NCBI GenBank assembly: GCA_029838195.1
Contig: JALGVJ010000040.1
Span: forward strand, 1 to 32,428
From: Promethearchaeota archaeon
GTDB taxonomy: Archaea > Asgardarchaeota > Lokiarchaeia > Sigyniarchaeales > SOKP01
Direction: 5' to 3'
DNA length: 32,428 nt
Shown here: positions 25,042 to 32,428 of the stretch, one piece after another
Numbering within the stretch: the stretch's first letter is position 1
How the letters are laid out: each line of letters starts with the position of its first letter
Made by a program: the position numbers and the translations under genes
The notes under the pieces: generated by a model
What the model was told of the DNA's origin: nothing
Databases searched by the model: none
Seen by the model: the letters and a program-made list of their open reading frames with translations, nothing else

Positions 25042-25249
25042 TTATTGACCTATTATTAATTCTTCTTCATCGAGTTTATGTCTTAATTTTTTTACCGGAT
25101 AAAGTCTCACCATCTATCTTGTTTTTCAAGGCTTTAAATGATAGGGGGATCTTTAATTTTTCATAAACTAAATAGGATAAAAAGATCTGATTTAAAAGAA
25201 GTGAAGTTGGTGGATCCTTTTCTAAAATTTTAGGATATTCTCTTCTCAT
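25042..25249 (-). CDS. Possible small gene with a frameshift in an A7 run
   Basis: From ATG 25249 a frame encodes 57 residues (MRREYPKILEKDPPTSLLLN..., ending in LSGKKIKT) and stops at 25076. Read with one A fewer in the A7 run just after GGT, it continues as LRHKLDEEELIIGQ to a stop at 25042, a much more natural protein end (68 residues). The N-terminal context in frame (NFDEIIFF before the ATG) also looks coding, though a TAA lies a few codons earlier. It precedes the 73-aa gene by 66 bases on the same strand and so could be the first gene of the SMC-MoxR-VWA operon. It may instead be a decaying remnant. I do not recognise the protein. Confidence 0.35.
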
Positions 25250-25552
25250 GAAAAATATTATCTCATCAAAATTAACATTTTAGCGAATCAAAAAACTAAA
25301 AATATTCATTTTGTTCGCACCTATTTCAAGCTTTTATTCTTATAATTCAGGAGGAAAAGAATTAAGAAAAGAAAAAAACTAAATGTGAATTATTATGAAT
25401 AAAAAATGCTTTCTCAAGTAATATATTATTAATTAGTCTACCTATAATTAAATGTATTTTAATATATTTTAAAGTTCATTGTTGTTAAAATATTAACTCT
25501 TACTTCATTACAAATAATAACGAATTAATAATGCTTTAAAATTAATGGCATC
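25250..25552. other. Divergent intergenic region
   Basis: AT-rich gap between the SMC operon (minus) and aroE (plus). A GCGAA/TTCGC pair brackets about 26 bases near 25285-25320, on the upstream side of the minus-strand gene. I see no other gene, repeat or RNA. Promoters for both directions are expected here but none stands out. Confidence 0.35.
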
Positions 25553-26428
25553 TTGTCGTTAAAATCTTCAATTACGGGAAACACAAAGGTATTATGCGTG
25601 ATTGGGCATCCCATTGCACATTCCATGAGTCCTATCATGCATAATGCGGTAATCCAAGATTTAAAGCTGGATTTTGTATACGTGGCATTTGATATCTTGC
25701 CAGAACATCTCGAAAAAGCAGTGGAAGGTTTTAAAGCTTTGGGGATTAAAGGAATCAATGTTACCATTCCTCATAAAATTGCTATAATGAAATTATTAGA
25801 TGAGATTGACCCTCTTGCTGAAAAAATAGGTGCTATAAATACCATAAAAAATGAAAATAATCATTTAATTGGTAAAAATACAGATGCCTTGGGCGCAAAA
25901 GTAGCTTTATTAAATGCGGGTTTTGATATAATGGAAAAAAATGTTTTAATCATTGGAGCTGGAGGAGCAGCAAGAGCCATTGCTTTTTCCTTGTCTAAAG
26001 AATGTAAAAAAATTGTTATATTAAACCGAACGGAACAAAAAGCTTTCAGTTTAGCAAGAGATCTAAAAAAAATTGCCACTATTCCAATAGAAGGTAAAAA
26101 ATTAAATGAACAGCATCTAAAGCAATATTTATTTCACTCAGATTTACTTATAAACACCACATCAGTAGGGATGGCTCCCAACACCAACACGATTTTAATT
26201 CCTAAGGAATGGCTATCCTCCCATCTCTTTGTATTCGACGTGATATACAACCCCTTAGAAACAAAACTGATAAAAGATGCTAAAGAAATAGGGTGTAAAA
26301 CACTTGGTGGATTAGACATGTTAGTCAATCAAGGAGCTTTAGCATTTGAATGGTGGACGGGGGAAAAACCAAATAAAATCCTAATGAAAAATAAAATTAT
26401 TGAATTTTTAAATTTAAAACAATGTTAG
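25553..26428 (+). CDS. aroE: Shikimate dehydrogenase
   Basis: A 291-residue NADP-dependent shikimate dehydrogenase, reducing 3-dehydroshikimate to shikimate. Motifs: VIGHPIAHSMSPIMHNAV (substrate Ser residues), INVTIPHK with the catalytic Lys75, the GKNTDALG Asp111, the nucleotide-binding GAGGAARAIAFSL, NRT at the phosphate site, TTSVGM, and GLDMLVNQGALAFEWWTG. The first in-frame start is TTG at 25553, since the frame closes with TAA eight codons before it, and no ATG precedes the conserved start region. This is a rare start but the only one that keeps the first strand. The end overlaps tyrA by seven bases. Confidence 0.93.
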   Translation: MSLKSSITGNTKVLCVIGHPIAHSMSPIMHNAVIQDLKLDFVYVAFDILPEHLEKAVEGFKALGIKGINVTIPHKIAIMKLLDEIDPLAEKIGAINTIKNENNHLIGKNTDALGAKVALLNAGFDIMEKNVLIIGAGGAARAIAFSLSKECKKIVILNRTEQKAFSLARDLKKIATIPIEGKKLNEQHLKQYLFHSDLLINTTSVGMAPNTNTILIPKEWLSSHLFVFDVIYNPLETKLIKDAKEIGCKTLGGLDMLVNQGALAFEWWTGEKPNKILMKNKIIEFLNLKQC

Positions 26429-27321
26429 GTAAAAAAGTCACTATAATCGGAGGCTCTGGCGGATTGGGTAGAGTCTTTGCTCGCATTTTTAAGAATAATG
26501 GCTTTAATGTATTGCTCATGGCTCGGAATGAGGATCGCTTAAAAAGAGTTGCTCAAGAACTAGGTGTGAATTATCAATTAGATCTTAAAACAAGTGTAAA
26601 AGATGCAGATATTGTCATGATTTCTATTCCTATAAAATCTACACCCAAGATGATTAAAAATGTCGCACCTTACTTAAAAGAAGATGCGATTTTGTTTGAT
26701 GTTGCTTCTCTGAAATCTTTGGCGTGTAAAGAGTTAGAAATTGCTTGCAAGAAGTATCCGATAAATTGTATTTCCTTGCATCCAATGTTTGGTCCAGGAA
26801 TTAAGAAATTCAAAAACTACGTGATAATATTACTAAGAATTGGGGGTACCGTCTATTTTAATCTAAAGGTAAATGTGCTCATGGATTTATTAAAAAAAGA
26901 AGGATTTATCATCACGGAAACTACGCCGGAAATTCATGATAAAAAAATAGCTCTTACCTTGGGAATACCTCACATGTTAAATATCCTTTTTTTATATCTC
27001 TTGCGAAAAACAAGTAATTCGCTTTCAGAATTAACGAATTATACAGGTACCACGTTTTTACTTCAAAAAGTATTTGCTGAAAGCATCATCCAGCGAGAAA
27101 TGGAAATGTTTGGTGATATTCAAATGGAAAATCCTCAATTTCATAAAATCTTAGATCTTTTTGAAAATGTTGTTAAAGAATATAAAAAAATCATTCGTGG
27201 GAGAGACGCTGAAGGATTTAAACGAATTTTTACTGAAGGATTAAATTATTCAAAGGAAGACAAGCATTTTGAAAAATCTTATGATTATTTCTATCAATTC
27301 ATGAAAATCTTGAAAGAATGA
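26422..27321 (+). CDS. tyrA: Prephenate dehydrogenase
   Basis: A 299-residue TyrA-family protein converting prephenate to 4-hydroxyphenylpyruvate for tyrosine. Seen here: TIIGGSGGLGRVFARIF (Rossmann start, residues 7-23), VMISIPIKSTPKMI, and the substrate loop with SLHPMFGPGIKKF, which holds the catalytic His120. A helical C-terminal dimerisation domain follows. The GGSGGLG fingerprint differs slightly from the usual GxGxxG, which is normal for the archaeal T-protein-like group. The start overlaps the aroE stop by seven bases (translational coupling), so the two aromatic genes form one unit. No ACT domain or chorismate mutase domain is fused to it. Confidence 0.85.
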   Translation: MLGKKVTIIGGSGGLGRVFARIFKNNGFNVLLMARNEDRLKRVAQELGVNYQLDLKTSVKDADIVMISIPIKSTPKMIKNVAPYLKEDAILFDVASLKSLACKELEIACKKYPINCISLHPMFGPGIKKFKNYVIILLRIGGTVYFNLKVNVLMDLLKKEGFIITETTPEIHDKKIALTLGIPHMLNILFLYLLRKTSNSLSELTNYTGTTFLLQKVFAESIIQREMEMFGDIQMENPQFHKILDLFENVVKEYKKIIRGRDAEGFKRIFTEGLNYSKEDKHFEKSYDYFYQFMKILKE

Positions 27322-27369
27322 AGGCCTCCTGATTAAAAAAATAAAAATAAAAAATTAAAAAATGATTAT

Positions 27370-27771
27370 TTAATCATGAATTTTTTTCCCACATGCGGGA
27401 CAATATCGCTGATCCACATTATTCTCCAACTCTGCTCCACAATTCATGCAAAATCTCGCTTCTTCTTGTAATAATACTTGTTTTTTAGGAAAATCCGTTT
27501 GAGCCGTTGTAATTGAAACCTTTTGATAAGGAGCTGATTTCACAGACTCTGAATTTTCTGGAGCGGAGGGGGAAGATGACAATAATAATTCTTGGCATTT
27601 AGTTCCACAATAAATACACCGATTAGGTTGTTTATCCAAATAAATCATGAGATAAATGAATAAACCGAACCCTGCAGTAAAAACAAGTAACAAAATCGCA
27701 AGACCTACCTTGAAATCCTCTTTTTTCATGTAAACATTTTTTTGGCAATATGGACAATAACCCATGGTCAT
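27370..27771 (-). CDS. Zinc-ribbon / membrane-hairpin protein, copy A
   Basis: A 133-residue protein with a first CxxC (GYCPYCQ, residues 5-8 region), a membrane segment (about 23-43), then CIYCG, a Ser/Pro-rich linker, and a C-terminal zinc ribbon (FCMNCGAELE and YCPACGKK). The layout zinc finger, single membrane helix, zinc finger pair, flexible linker, zinc ribbon is shared with two further genes in this window (31336 and 31833). Such proteins may be membrane-tethered adaptors. I do not know a function. It is convergent with tyrA and lies next to a glycosidase remnant. Confidence 0.7.
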   Translation of the reverse strand: MTMGYCPYCQKNVYMKKEDFKVGLAILLLVFTAGFGLFIYLMIYLDKQPNRCIYCGTKCQELLLSSSPSAPENSESVKSAPYQKVSITTAQTDFPKKQVLLQEEARFCMNCGAELENNVDQRYCPACGKKIHD

Positions 27772-27798
27772 TTTCTTTTTACCTCTTAATATTAATTT

Positions 27799-28131
27799 TT
27801 AGTTCTCTTTTAAAATTAAATTGGAACTAAGAATACTAAAAAGTTTTATAGTCCAATAATTGCTAAAATCAAGAGGAATTAAGAAAAATCTATCATGCCA
27901 TTTTGCCTCAAAAACATGATAATCAACTCCTACTTGCTTGGAAAATTCCACCCATTCTTTCATTTTACAAAAAAGACCATTAAATCGTAAATTTCTCTTT
28001 TCATCCTTCATAGAAGCGTTAAATTTATTGAAATTCATCTCCTAAATCCATCCTGATCTTTCCTTAATTTGATATATGATCCCAAGTCCGGGTTTTTCCC
28101 ACCATTCTTTTAAGTTTTTATTATTGGACAT
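27799..28131 (-). pseudogene. Truncated GH29 (alpha-L-fucosidase-like) remnant with internal stop
   Basis: From ATG 28131 a frame encodes KEWWEKPGLGIIYQIKERSGW and then hits TAG at 28044-28042. The same frame continues to 27799 with WVEFSKQVGVDYHVFEAKWHD. The first stretch resembles the W..E.K.GI start of GH29 fucosidases. The second resembles their AGAKYVVLTxKHHDGF segment with the substrate-binding His. After KWHD the similarity fades and the frame ends at about 110 codons, where family members run to 350-450. An in-frame stop plus loss of three quarters of the protein means it is almost certainly broken. The family call rests on short motifs. Confidence 0.55.
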
Positions 28132-28285
28132 TTTCTCGGTTGCCGGTAATTAAACAATTAAATTTTTTAATCATATTTTCGAAAATCTTAAATCTATTTG
28201 TTTATTAAAGATTTTAAAATCAGTAATTTCTTTTTTTTGTTTAGAAAATTAATTTCATCATTAAGTTTTACTTCTAAAGATTTTT

Positions 28286-30598
28286 TTAAGCTTCAAAATC
28301 AGGTGTTTTCATGTGTACTACTTCATTTTCCGATAAAACAATGGTATGGCGATTTTTTAAGCGAGAAATTAATTTTAACAAGTTTTCTTCTAAATATTCT
28401 CCTGTAATTCGACTTCGGAAAAATATTTTTAATCCCGTTGTTTTGGCAAATTCTAAGGTTTCTTCCCGTTGATCTGCCAAGACGATAGAAACTCCTCGGC
28501 TTCGGAACTCATTAATAAGATTAGAAAAAATCTGCGTCTGAACATTAAAGGTCACCATCTCATCGTCGTCGACACTCATTCTATGAGGAGGTGACCCTGA
28601 AAGCACGTGTGCTTCATCAATCATTATTAAATTTCTTAAATGATTTACCTCTTCTCCGCTAAAGCGATACCTAATGAGATTAAGTAAAGCAAAAATGGCA
28701 AATCTCTGAACGTTTTGAGGTGCTTTTAAGTTAACAAAAAAGGATTTTCCATCAATCCATTCTTTAAACCATTTAGGATATTCTTGATCTATCAAGGAAA
28801 AATTATTCATTAAACCCGTATCCAAGAAAGCACTTAACCTATTTTGAATTGCTTGCATAAAATTCAACGTTAAACGATTGTCATACGGCTTCTCTTTAAG
28901 ATGCAAGAGAACCAATTTAAAGAGATCTTTGATTGTTTTAGGAGGAATTGCTTCTCTTAATAATACGTCATAAATAATGGTTTCCAGCACGTTTTTTAAA
29001 CCCAAGGAGCCAGCAATGTATCTTGCGGACTCCATTGCTAAGATTGTCCTTTCCAGGGGAAATTCTCTGACATTACAAGGAGGAAAATATGGTATTTTAA
29101 AATCTTTCATTTCTAATACTTCTAAATGAGGATAAAATTTATGTTGTCCCGATTTCGTGAGATTAAGAACTAAAATTCCCACATCTTTTCTTTTTCGCGT
29201 TATTTCTTTTACAATGTGTCCTTGTAAAAATGTTTTTCCCGTTCCAGGACTTCCCAAAATCATCGCACCTTTAGCAAAATCATCGATATTGAAATTATAA
29301 GGGCGATTAGTTTCACGCGAACTCTCGATCAAAAATCCTAATAAAATCGAGTTTCCTCTATTACGATCGGGAGCAAGAAATAAATCTTCATACTCCTTAA
29401 TCTGTGGTAAAAGGGCACGAGTGGTTAAAAAATCACTAGCACGTGTTAATTTATTGAGACAAATCTTTTTCGTAAAAATTTTATGATACAGAAATAACCT
29501 AGATTTCAAATTAAAGATCTCATTCTTGAACACGGGATTTTCTTTCCCTTTTTGTTTTTCGATGGATAAAAAGACTCGAGCTTTTACTAAATAATCATGA
29601 AAGAGAAAACTCCTTGTTTTTTCTTGCCAATTTAACGATTCTAATTGTTGAGCTTGAATTCTATTCTTATTCAACATCACGGAATTGGACGTTAGAGCCC
29701 AGTTATTATCAAAAGGAACCATTTCCCCATTAGACCTTATTTTTTCATAACAAACAAATAAATCCATTTTTAAAGGAAATTTATTACTCAAAGTCTTAAA
29801 AAAATCAAGATAATTAGTAGAGTTCACACTCTTCTTGAATTCATGAAATTTTCTTGAAAAAAGATCCTTTATATCTATTTTTTGTATCTTGATTTTTGTT
29901 TCCCCTAATTTTGAATGTAAAATAAATTCTACTTGCTTGGCTTTTTTTCTTAATTCATCGATATTTTTCGAAATGGGCAAGAGATATTTCACTTGGTACA
30001 GGCCATCAATACATGATATATTTAGAGCGACGATGTGAGGCAATTCTATCAATAGGGGATATCCTTCTTCCGCACTTTTTAAAAATATCTCCGCTACATG
30101 GTAATTTCTCTTGAAAAAGAGAGTTGCTTTATGGAACATGGCAAAATCTGAACTAACCAATAATAAATTCAAAAATAAAAAGGATAAGGATGTCCAAGCT
30201 GTAAAATTGACTACAAAAATAGGAGCAAGAAAAAAATGAAGTGAAGAAATCATGCAATAAGAAGTATAAAAATAATATTTATCTTGAATGAAATAACATG
30301 CAATGAGGGGAGATAAGGAAAGTAATAAAAAAATATCTTGAGTGAAGAAAAGATAATAAAAAATCATTAAAAAGATACTCCTAAAAATTCTAATCCGAAA
30401 ATAAACAATAAATAAGATGATCGTAAGAAGTAGGATGCATTCTTGAAAATAATCTAAATTATTCGCAAAGAGAAACATGAAGATTATAAATGCAAGAATT
30501 AATGAAATTCTCAAGAAAGAATCATCAAGCTTCCTCTTCCATGCGATATAAATCCCATCAAGAATTAAAAAAAAGAAAATAGAAAGAATTAATATCAT
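28286..30598 (-). CDS. Membrane-anchored HerA/VirB4-like ATPase
   Basis: A 770-residue protein. The first ~165 residues are about five or six hydrophobic segments, so the ATPase is tethered at the membrane. A soluble region of unknown type (about 165-430) follows. The ATPase domain has Walker A GSPGTGKT (449-456), Walker B NLIMIDEAHVL (656-666), and a final segment with FRSRGVSIVLADQREE and FRSRITGEYLEENL typical of the HerA-FtsK/VirB4-TraG branch. Members move DNA or protein through membrane pores, for example in conjugation or type IV pilus systems. No relaxase, pilin or other transfer gene is in the window. A divergently transcribed membrane protein lies 159 bases away and may be its partner. 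Confidence 0.85.
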   Translation of the reverse strand: MILILSIFFFLILDGIYIAWKRKLDDSFLRISLILAFIIFMFLFANNLDYFQECILLLTIILFIVYFRIRIFRSIFLMIFYYLFFTQDIFLLLSLSPLIACYFIQDKYYFYTSYCMISSLHFFLAPIFVVNFTAWTSLSFLFLNLLLVSSDFAMFHKATLFFKRNYHVAEIFLKSAEEGYPLLIELPHIVALNISCIDGLYQVKYLLPISKNIDELRKKAKQVEFILHSKLGETKIKIQKIDIKDLFSRKFHEFKKSVNSTNYLDFFKTLSNKFPLKMDLFVCYEKIRSNGEMVPFDNNWALTSNSVMLNKNRIQAQQLESLNWQEKTRSFLFHDYLVKARVFLSIEKQKGKENPVFKNEIFNLKSRLFLYHKIFTKKICLNKLTRASDFLTTRALLPQIKEYEDLFLAPDRNRGNSILLGFLIESSRETNRPYNFNIDDFAKGAMILGSPGTGKTFLQGHIVKEITRKRKDVGILVLNLTKSGQHKFYPHLEVLEMKDFKIPYFPPCNVREFPLERTILAMESARYIAGSLGLKNVLETIIYDVLLREAIPPKTIKDLFKLVLLHLKEKPYDNRLTLNFMQAIQNRLSAFLDTGLMNNFSLIDQEYPKWFKEWIDGKSFFVNLKAPQNVQRFAIFALLNLIRYRFSGEEVNHLRNLIMIDEAHVLSGSPPHRMSVDDDEMVTFNVQTQIFSNLINEFRSRGVSIVLADQREETLEFAKTTGLKIFFRSRITGEYLEENLLKLISRLKNRHTIVLSENEVVHMKTPDFEA

Positions 30599-30757
30599 GA
30601 TCTCATTTCATGAAATAATTATTTAAACTTCTTTAAACCGTTTTAAATTTTTAATCCATTTCCCTGATTTTTAACCAAGAAAAGTGAAGTTCTGAATATT
30701 AAAAAATGGATTTCAGAAAAAATAGGAATTTTTAAAGGTAAAAAAAGAACATAAAAC

Positions 30758-31303
30758 ATGGAAAATTTCTTTAGTTTTCATTATATTGTAAATCTCTTGT
30801 ATCTACTGGATAATCTATTGCTATTCATGTTCTTCTCCATACTATCTTTATTTTCAATTTATTTAAAGAATCAATTTTTCCTTAAAATGTTCTTTAAAAC
30901 AAGAGAATTTGAACATGAAAAATCTAAACTTGTCCTTGAGATCATTTTTTACCTCGTCCTTGCTAATTACTTCTTGTTTTCAAAAAATGAAGAAATCATT
31001 CTTATCTCGCTTTTAACCATTGTTCAAAACATTTTCTTTCAATATTTAAGTCAAAGTTTAATGATATTTTCGAATCTTCAATATGGCATCCAAGAAATTC
31101 TTTATGCGCTACAACATATCGGTGCTTTCTGTGCTTTCATTATTTTAATTAACGGATTTTTCTTAATCTTTCATAAAAAAGAATTAGAATCTGTATATCC
31201 CCATCTCCAATTAAAAAAAGAATCTCTTTTTAAGAAACAGCTTACTCTTGGCTTCTCTTTAACGATTCTTTTTGGTTTTTATCCCCTCACTTTTCTCATG
31301 TAA
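30758..31303 (+). CDS. Integral membrane protein, unknown
   Basis: A 181-residue protein with four or five hydrophobic segments (about residues 8-35, 60-72, 80-98, 115-140 and 163-181) and short charged loops. It has no enzymatic motif. Its start faces the HerA/VirB4-like gene across a 159-base promoter region, so divergent co-regulation is plausible. It might contribute membrane helices to a complex with that ATPase, which is inference. It is convergent with the zinc-ribbon gene at 31336. The family is not recognised. Confidence 0.6.
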   Translation: MENFFSFHYIVNLLYLLDNLLLFMFFSILSLFSIYLKNQFFLKMFFKTREFEHEKSKLVLEIIFYLVLANYFLFSKNEEIILISLLTIVQNIFFQYLSQSLMIFSNLQYGIQEILYALQHIGAFCAFIILINGFFLIFHKKELESVYPHLQLKKESLFKKQLTLGFSLTILFGFYPLTFLM

Positions 31304-31335
31304 TTCAAAGAGAATGAGATAAAATAAAATTAGCT

Positions 31336-31743
31336 TTATTTTAATTTGCTTGCGCAATTAGGGCAATATTTATGATCACGCTTGACGGCTCCTCCACAGA
31401 AAGGACAATATCTTATATTTGAAGTGGAATAATCATTTAAAATTGGTTTCCTTTCAAGTTCAAGGGGAGTATAGGATTGGGATACTGACCTCTCTGGCTT
31501 ACTTTCTTGATATGATATTTCTGCTCTACTCTTTTCTAAAGTTCTTGTAATACTCGGCAGTTCCACAACGGAATTGCAGTGAATGCATCTATTTTCTGGT
31601 TTTGAATAGTAATAAATCAAATAAATTATTAATCCGAATCCCATGGTAAAAATGCTTAATATTAAAACCAAACAAATATCCATTTTCTCCCTTACAAGTA
31701 GAACATTTTGTTCACAATGAGGACAATAACCCGTTTGCGTGAT
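31336..31743 (-). CDS. Zinc-ribbon / membrane-hairpin protein, copy B, with apparent ATC start
   Basis: The same build as copy A: a membrane segment (LVLILSIFTMGFGLIIYLIYYY), CIHC, a linker and a C-terminal zinc ribbon (YCPFCGGAVK and YCPNCASKLK). The nearest ATG (31683) would drop the first zinc finger. Yet the frame continues upstream as TQTGYCPHCEQNVLLVREK, matching MGYCPYCQKNVYMK of copy A. The codon where an ATG belongs (31743-31741) is ATC, placed about six bases after an AAAGGTG ribosome-binding site, and the frame is closed by TAA 15 codons earlier. So either ATC is used, or the ATG has mutated, or there is a base error. With the extended start the protein has 135 residues. Confidence 0.6.
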   Translation of the reverse strand: MTQTGYCPHCEQNVLLVREKMDICLVLILSIFTMGFGLIIYLIYYYSKPENRCIHCNSVVELPSITRTLEKSRAEISYQESKPERSVSQSYTPLELERKPILNDYSTSNIRYCPFCGGAVKRDHKYCPNCASKLK

Positions 31744-31832
31744 TTTTTCACCTTTAATTTTATTCTTTTTTCTTCTATTTCCTTATCTTAAAAGAATTAA
31801 ATCGTGAATTAAAAAAATTCATAGTCCAATTT

Positions 31833-32288
31833 TTATTGATCTTCATTTAATTCAGTTCCGCAATAACTACATACAATTGCGTCTTTTTCTAATTTTTTAT
31901 TACAGAAAGGGCAATATTTAAACTCTTGAGTTTGGACTTTTTTTCTCTTTTTTTCCTCTACTTTTCTTAACACTTCTTCTTTTTTAGTTTCTTTCTTGGA
32001 TTTACCTTTTTTCTTTTCCGATTCCACTCTTTCAATTAAATGCAAGAAGGGCGTGGTATCGCCGGGAAGTTCGGAGCGAGAGGTATAGAACGTTAATTCA
32101 GATTGGCAGTCGGGACAATATTTCTTTTTAACAAAACCGAGTCTATAAATTATAAAAGGAATGAGGCCAAATCCTAAAGTGGCGATAATAATAATGATAT
32201 AAATATTTAATCGAAAACTATCAATCGGTTTTCTCCGGGGTTTATCTACTACTCGATTACAACTTTTGCAATATGCTATTTTTCCCAT
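31833..32288 (-). CDS. Zinc-ribbon / membrane-hairpin protein, copy C
   Basis: A 151-residue protein related in layout to copies A and B: an N-terminal CKSC, a membrane segment (about 28-50), CPDC, a long Lys/Glu-rich linker (about residues 90-120) and a C-terminal zinc ribbon (KYCPFCNKKLE and CSYCGTELN). The three copies share order and the TLGFGLI/TMGFGLI motif in the membrane helix, so they look like paralogues. Copy C is on the same strand as copy B, 89 bases upstream of the extended start of B. The function is unknown. Confidence 0.7.
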   Translation of the reverse strand: MGKIAYCKSCNRVVDKPRRKPIDSFRLNIYIIIIIATLGFGLIPFIIYRLGFVKKKYCPDCQSELTFYTSRSELPGDTTPFLHLIERVESEKKKGKSKKETKKEEVLRKVEEKKRKKVQTQEFKYCPFCNKKLEKDAIVCSYCGTELNEDQ

Positions 32289-32428
32289 ATTATTCTGAAA
32301 GATATAAAAAATTATAAATTCTTGACTTTATAAGATATCTATCATTCAAATTTTTTTTCCTCTAAAACTAAAAAAAATGGCATGCTCTAAAGATCCTTAA
32401 AAAAAGTTAGGGAGCACGCTAAAAAAAA
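32289..32428. other. AT-rich window edge
   Basis: No coding or RNA feature that I can support. Mostly poly-A/poly-T rich sequence upstream of the last zinc-ribbon gene; it may contain that gene's promoter. Confidence 0.4.

Noticed and set aside
28198..28407. Plus-strand 69-codon frame
   Set aside because: Low-complexity antisense of the end of the HerA/VirB4-like gene, with no domain.
1..32428. CRISPR array, insertion sequence or transposase
   Set aside because: No regularly spaced repeats, terminal inverted repeats or transposase motifs seen anywhere in the window.

Overview
The window is AT-rich DNA from an archaeon. Uninterrupted archaeal-type translation and secretion genes sit on the minus strand in the order uL11, uL1, uL10 (P0-like, ending in an acidic GIASLF tail), P1/L12, SecY and an EMC3/TMCO1-like (DUF106) insertase. 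Leaders are short and AT-rich, several genes have TATA-like boxes, and many small zinc-ribbon and membrane proteins are present. A low-GC Asgard (Lokiarchaeia-like) genome is my best guess. That is an inference from gene style, because no diagnostic eukaryotic-signature protein lies in the window. Several metabolic genes look bacterial in type: an adenylate kinase with a zinc LID, a P-loop shikimate kinase and a Gfo/Idh/MocA oxidoreductase.

Layout. 1-522: no protein gene, but five consecutive small hairpins at 123-264 suggest a structured RNA. 523-5734 (minus): DUF106/EMC3, secY, L12, L10, L1, L11. The L11 gene is broken by an exactly delimited 28-nt insertion. 6225-8315: a seven-helix membrane protein, two MaoC/hot-dog (hydratase-like) genes and a tiny HTH protein. 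8570-10107: a ThiW-like ECF substrate-binding protein, a P-loop protein with an atypical Walker A, and a convergent unknown gene. 10339-13443: Gfo/Idh oxidoreductase, adk, ndk, aroD. 13710-17946: a surface-anchored phospholipase-D-like protein, an unknown small protein, a previously missable 56-aa zinc ribbon, an iron-sulfur flavoprotein and aroK. 18115-25249 (minus): a tight operon of a small helical protein, a Rad50-like SMC ATPase with zinc hook, an unknown 172-aa protein, a MoxR-type AAA+ ATPase and a large VWA (MIDAS) protein, possibly headed by another small gene with a frameshift. 25553-27321: aroE and tyrA overlapping. 27370-32288: three related zinc-ribbon/membrane-hairpin proteins around a membrane-anchored HerA/VirB4-like ATPase, plus the stump of a GH29-like glycosidase gene.

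The strongest candidate for an undescribed system is the MoxR-VWA-SMC operon. It joins a DNA-tethering type ATPase (without any Mre11 nuclease next to it) to a MoxR/VWA chaperone pair and two small unknown helical proteins. The strongest single sequence anomaly is the 28-nt insertion in the single visible L11 gene. Removing it restores an ungapped archaeal L11, and its flanks are self-complementary. It could be a micro-intron, an unusual recoding site, or an assembly error. aroD, aroK, aroE and tyrA together cover part of aromatic amino acid synthesis, although only aroE and tyrA are directly coupled.
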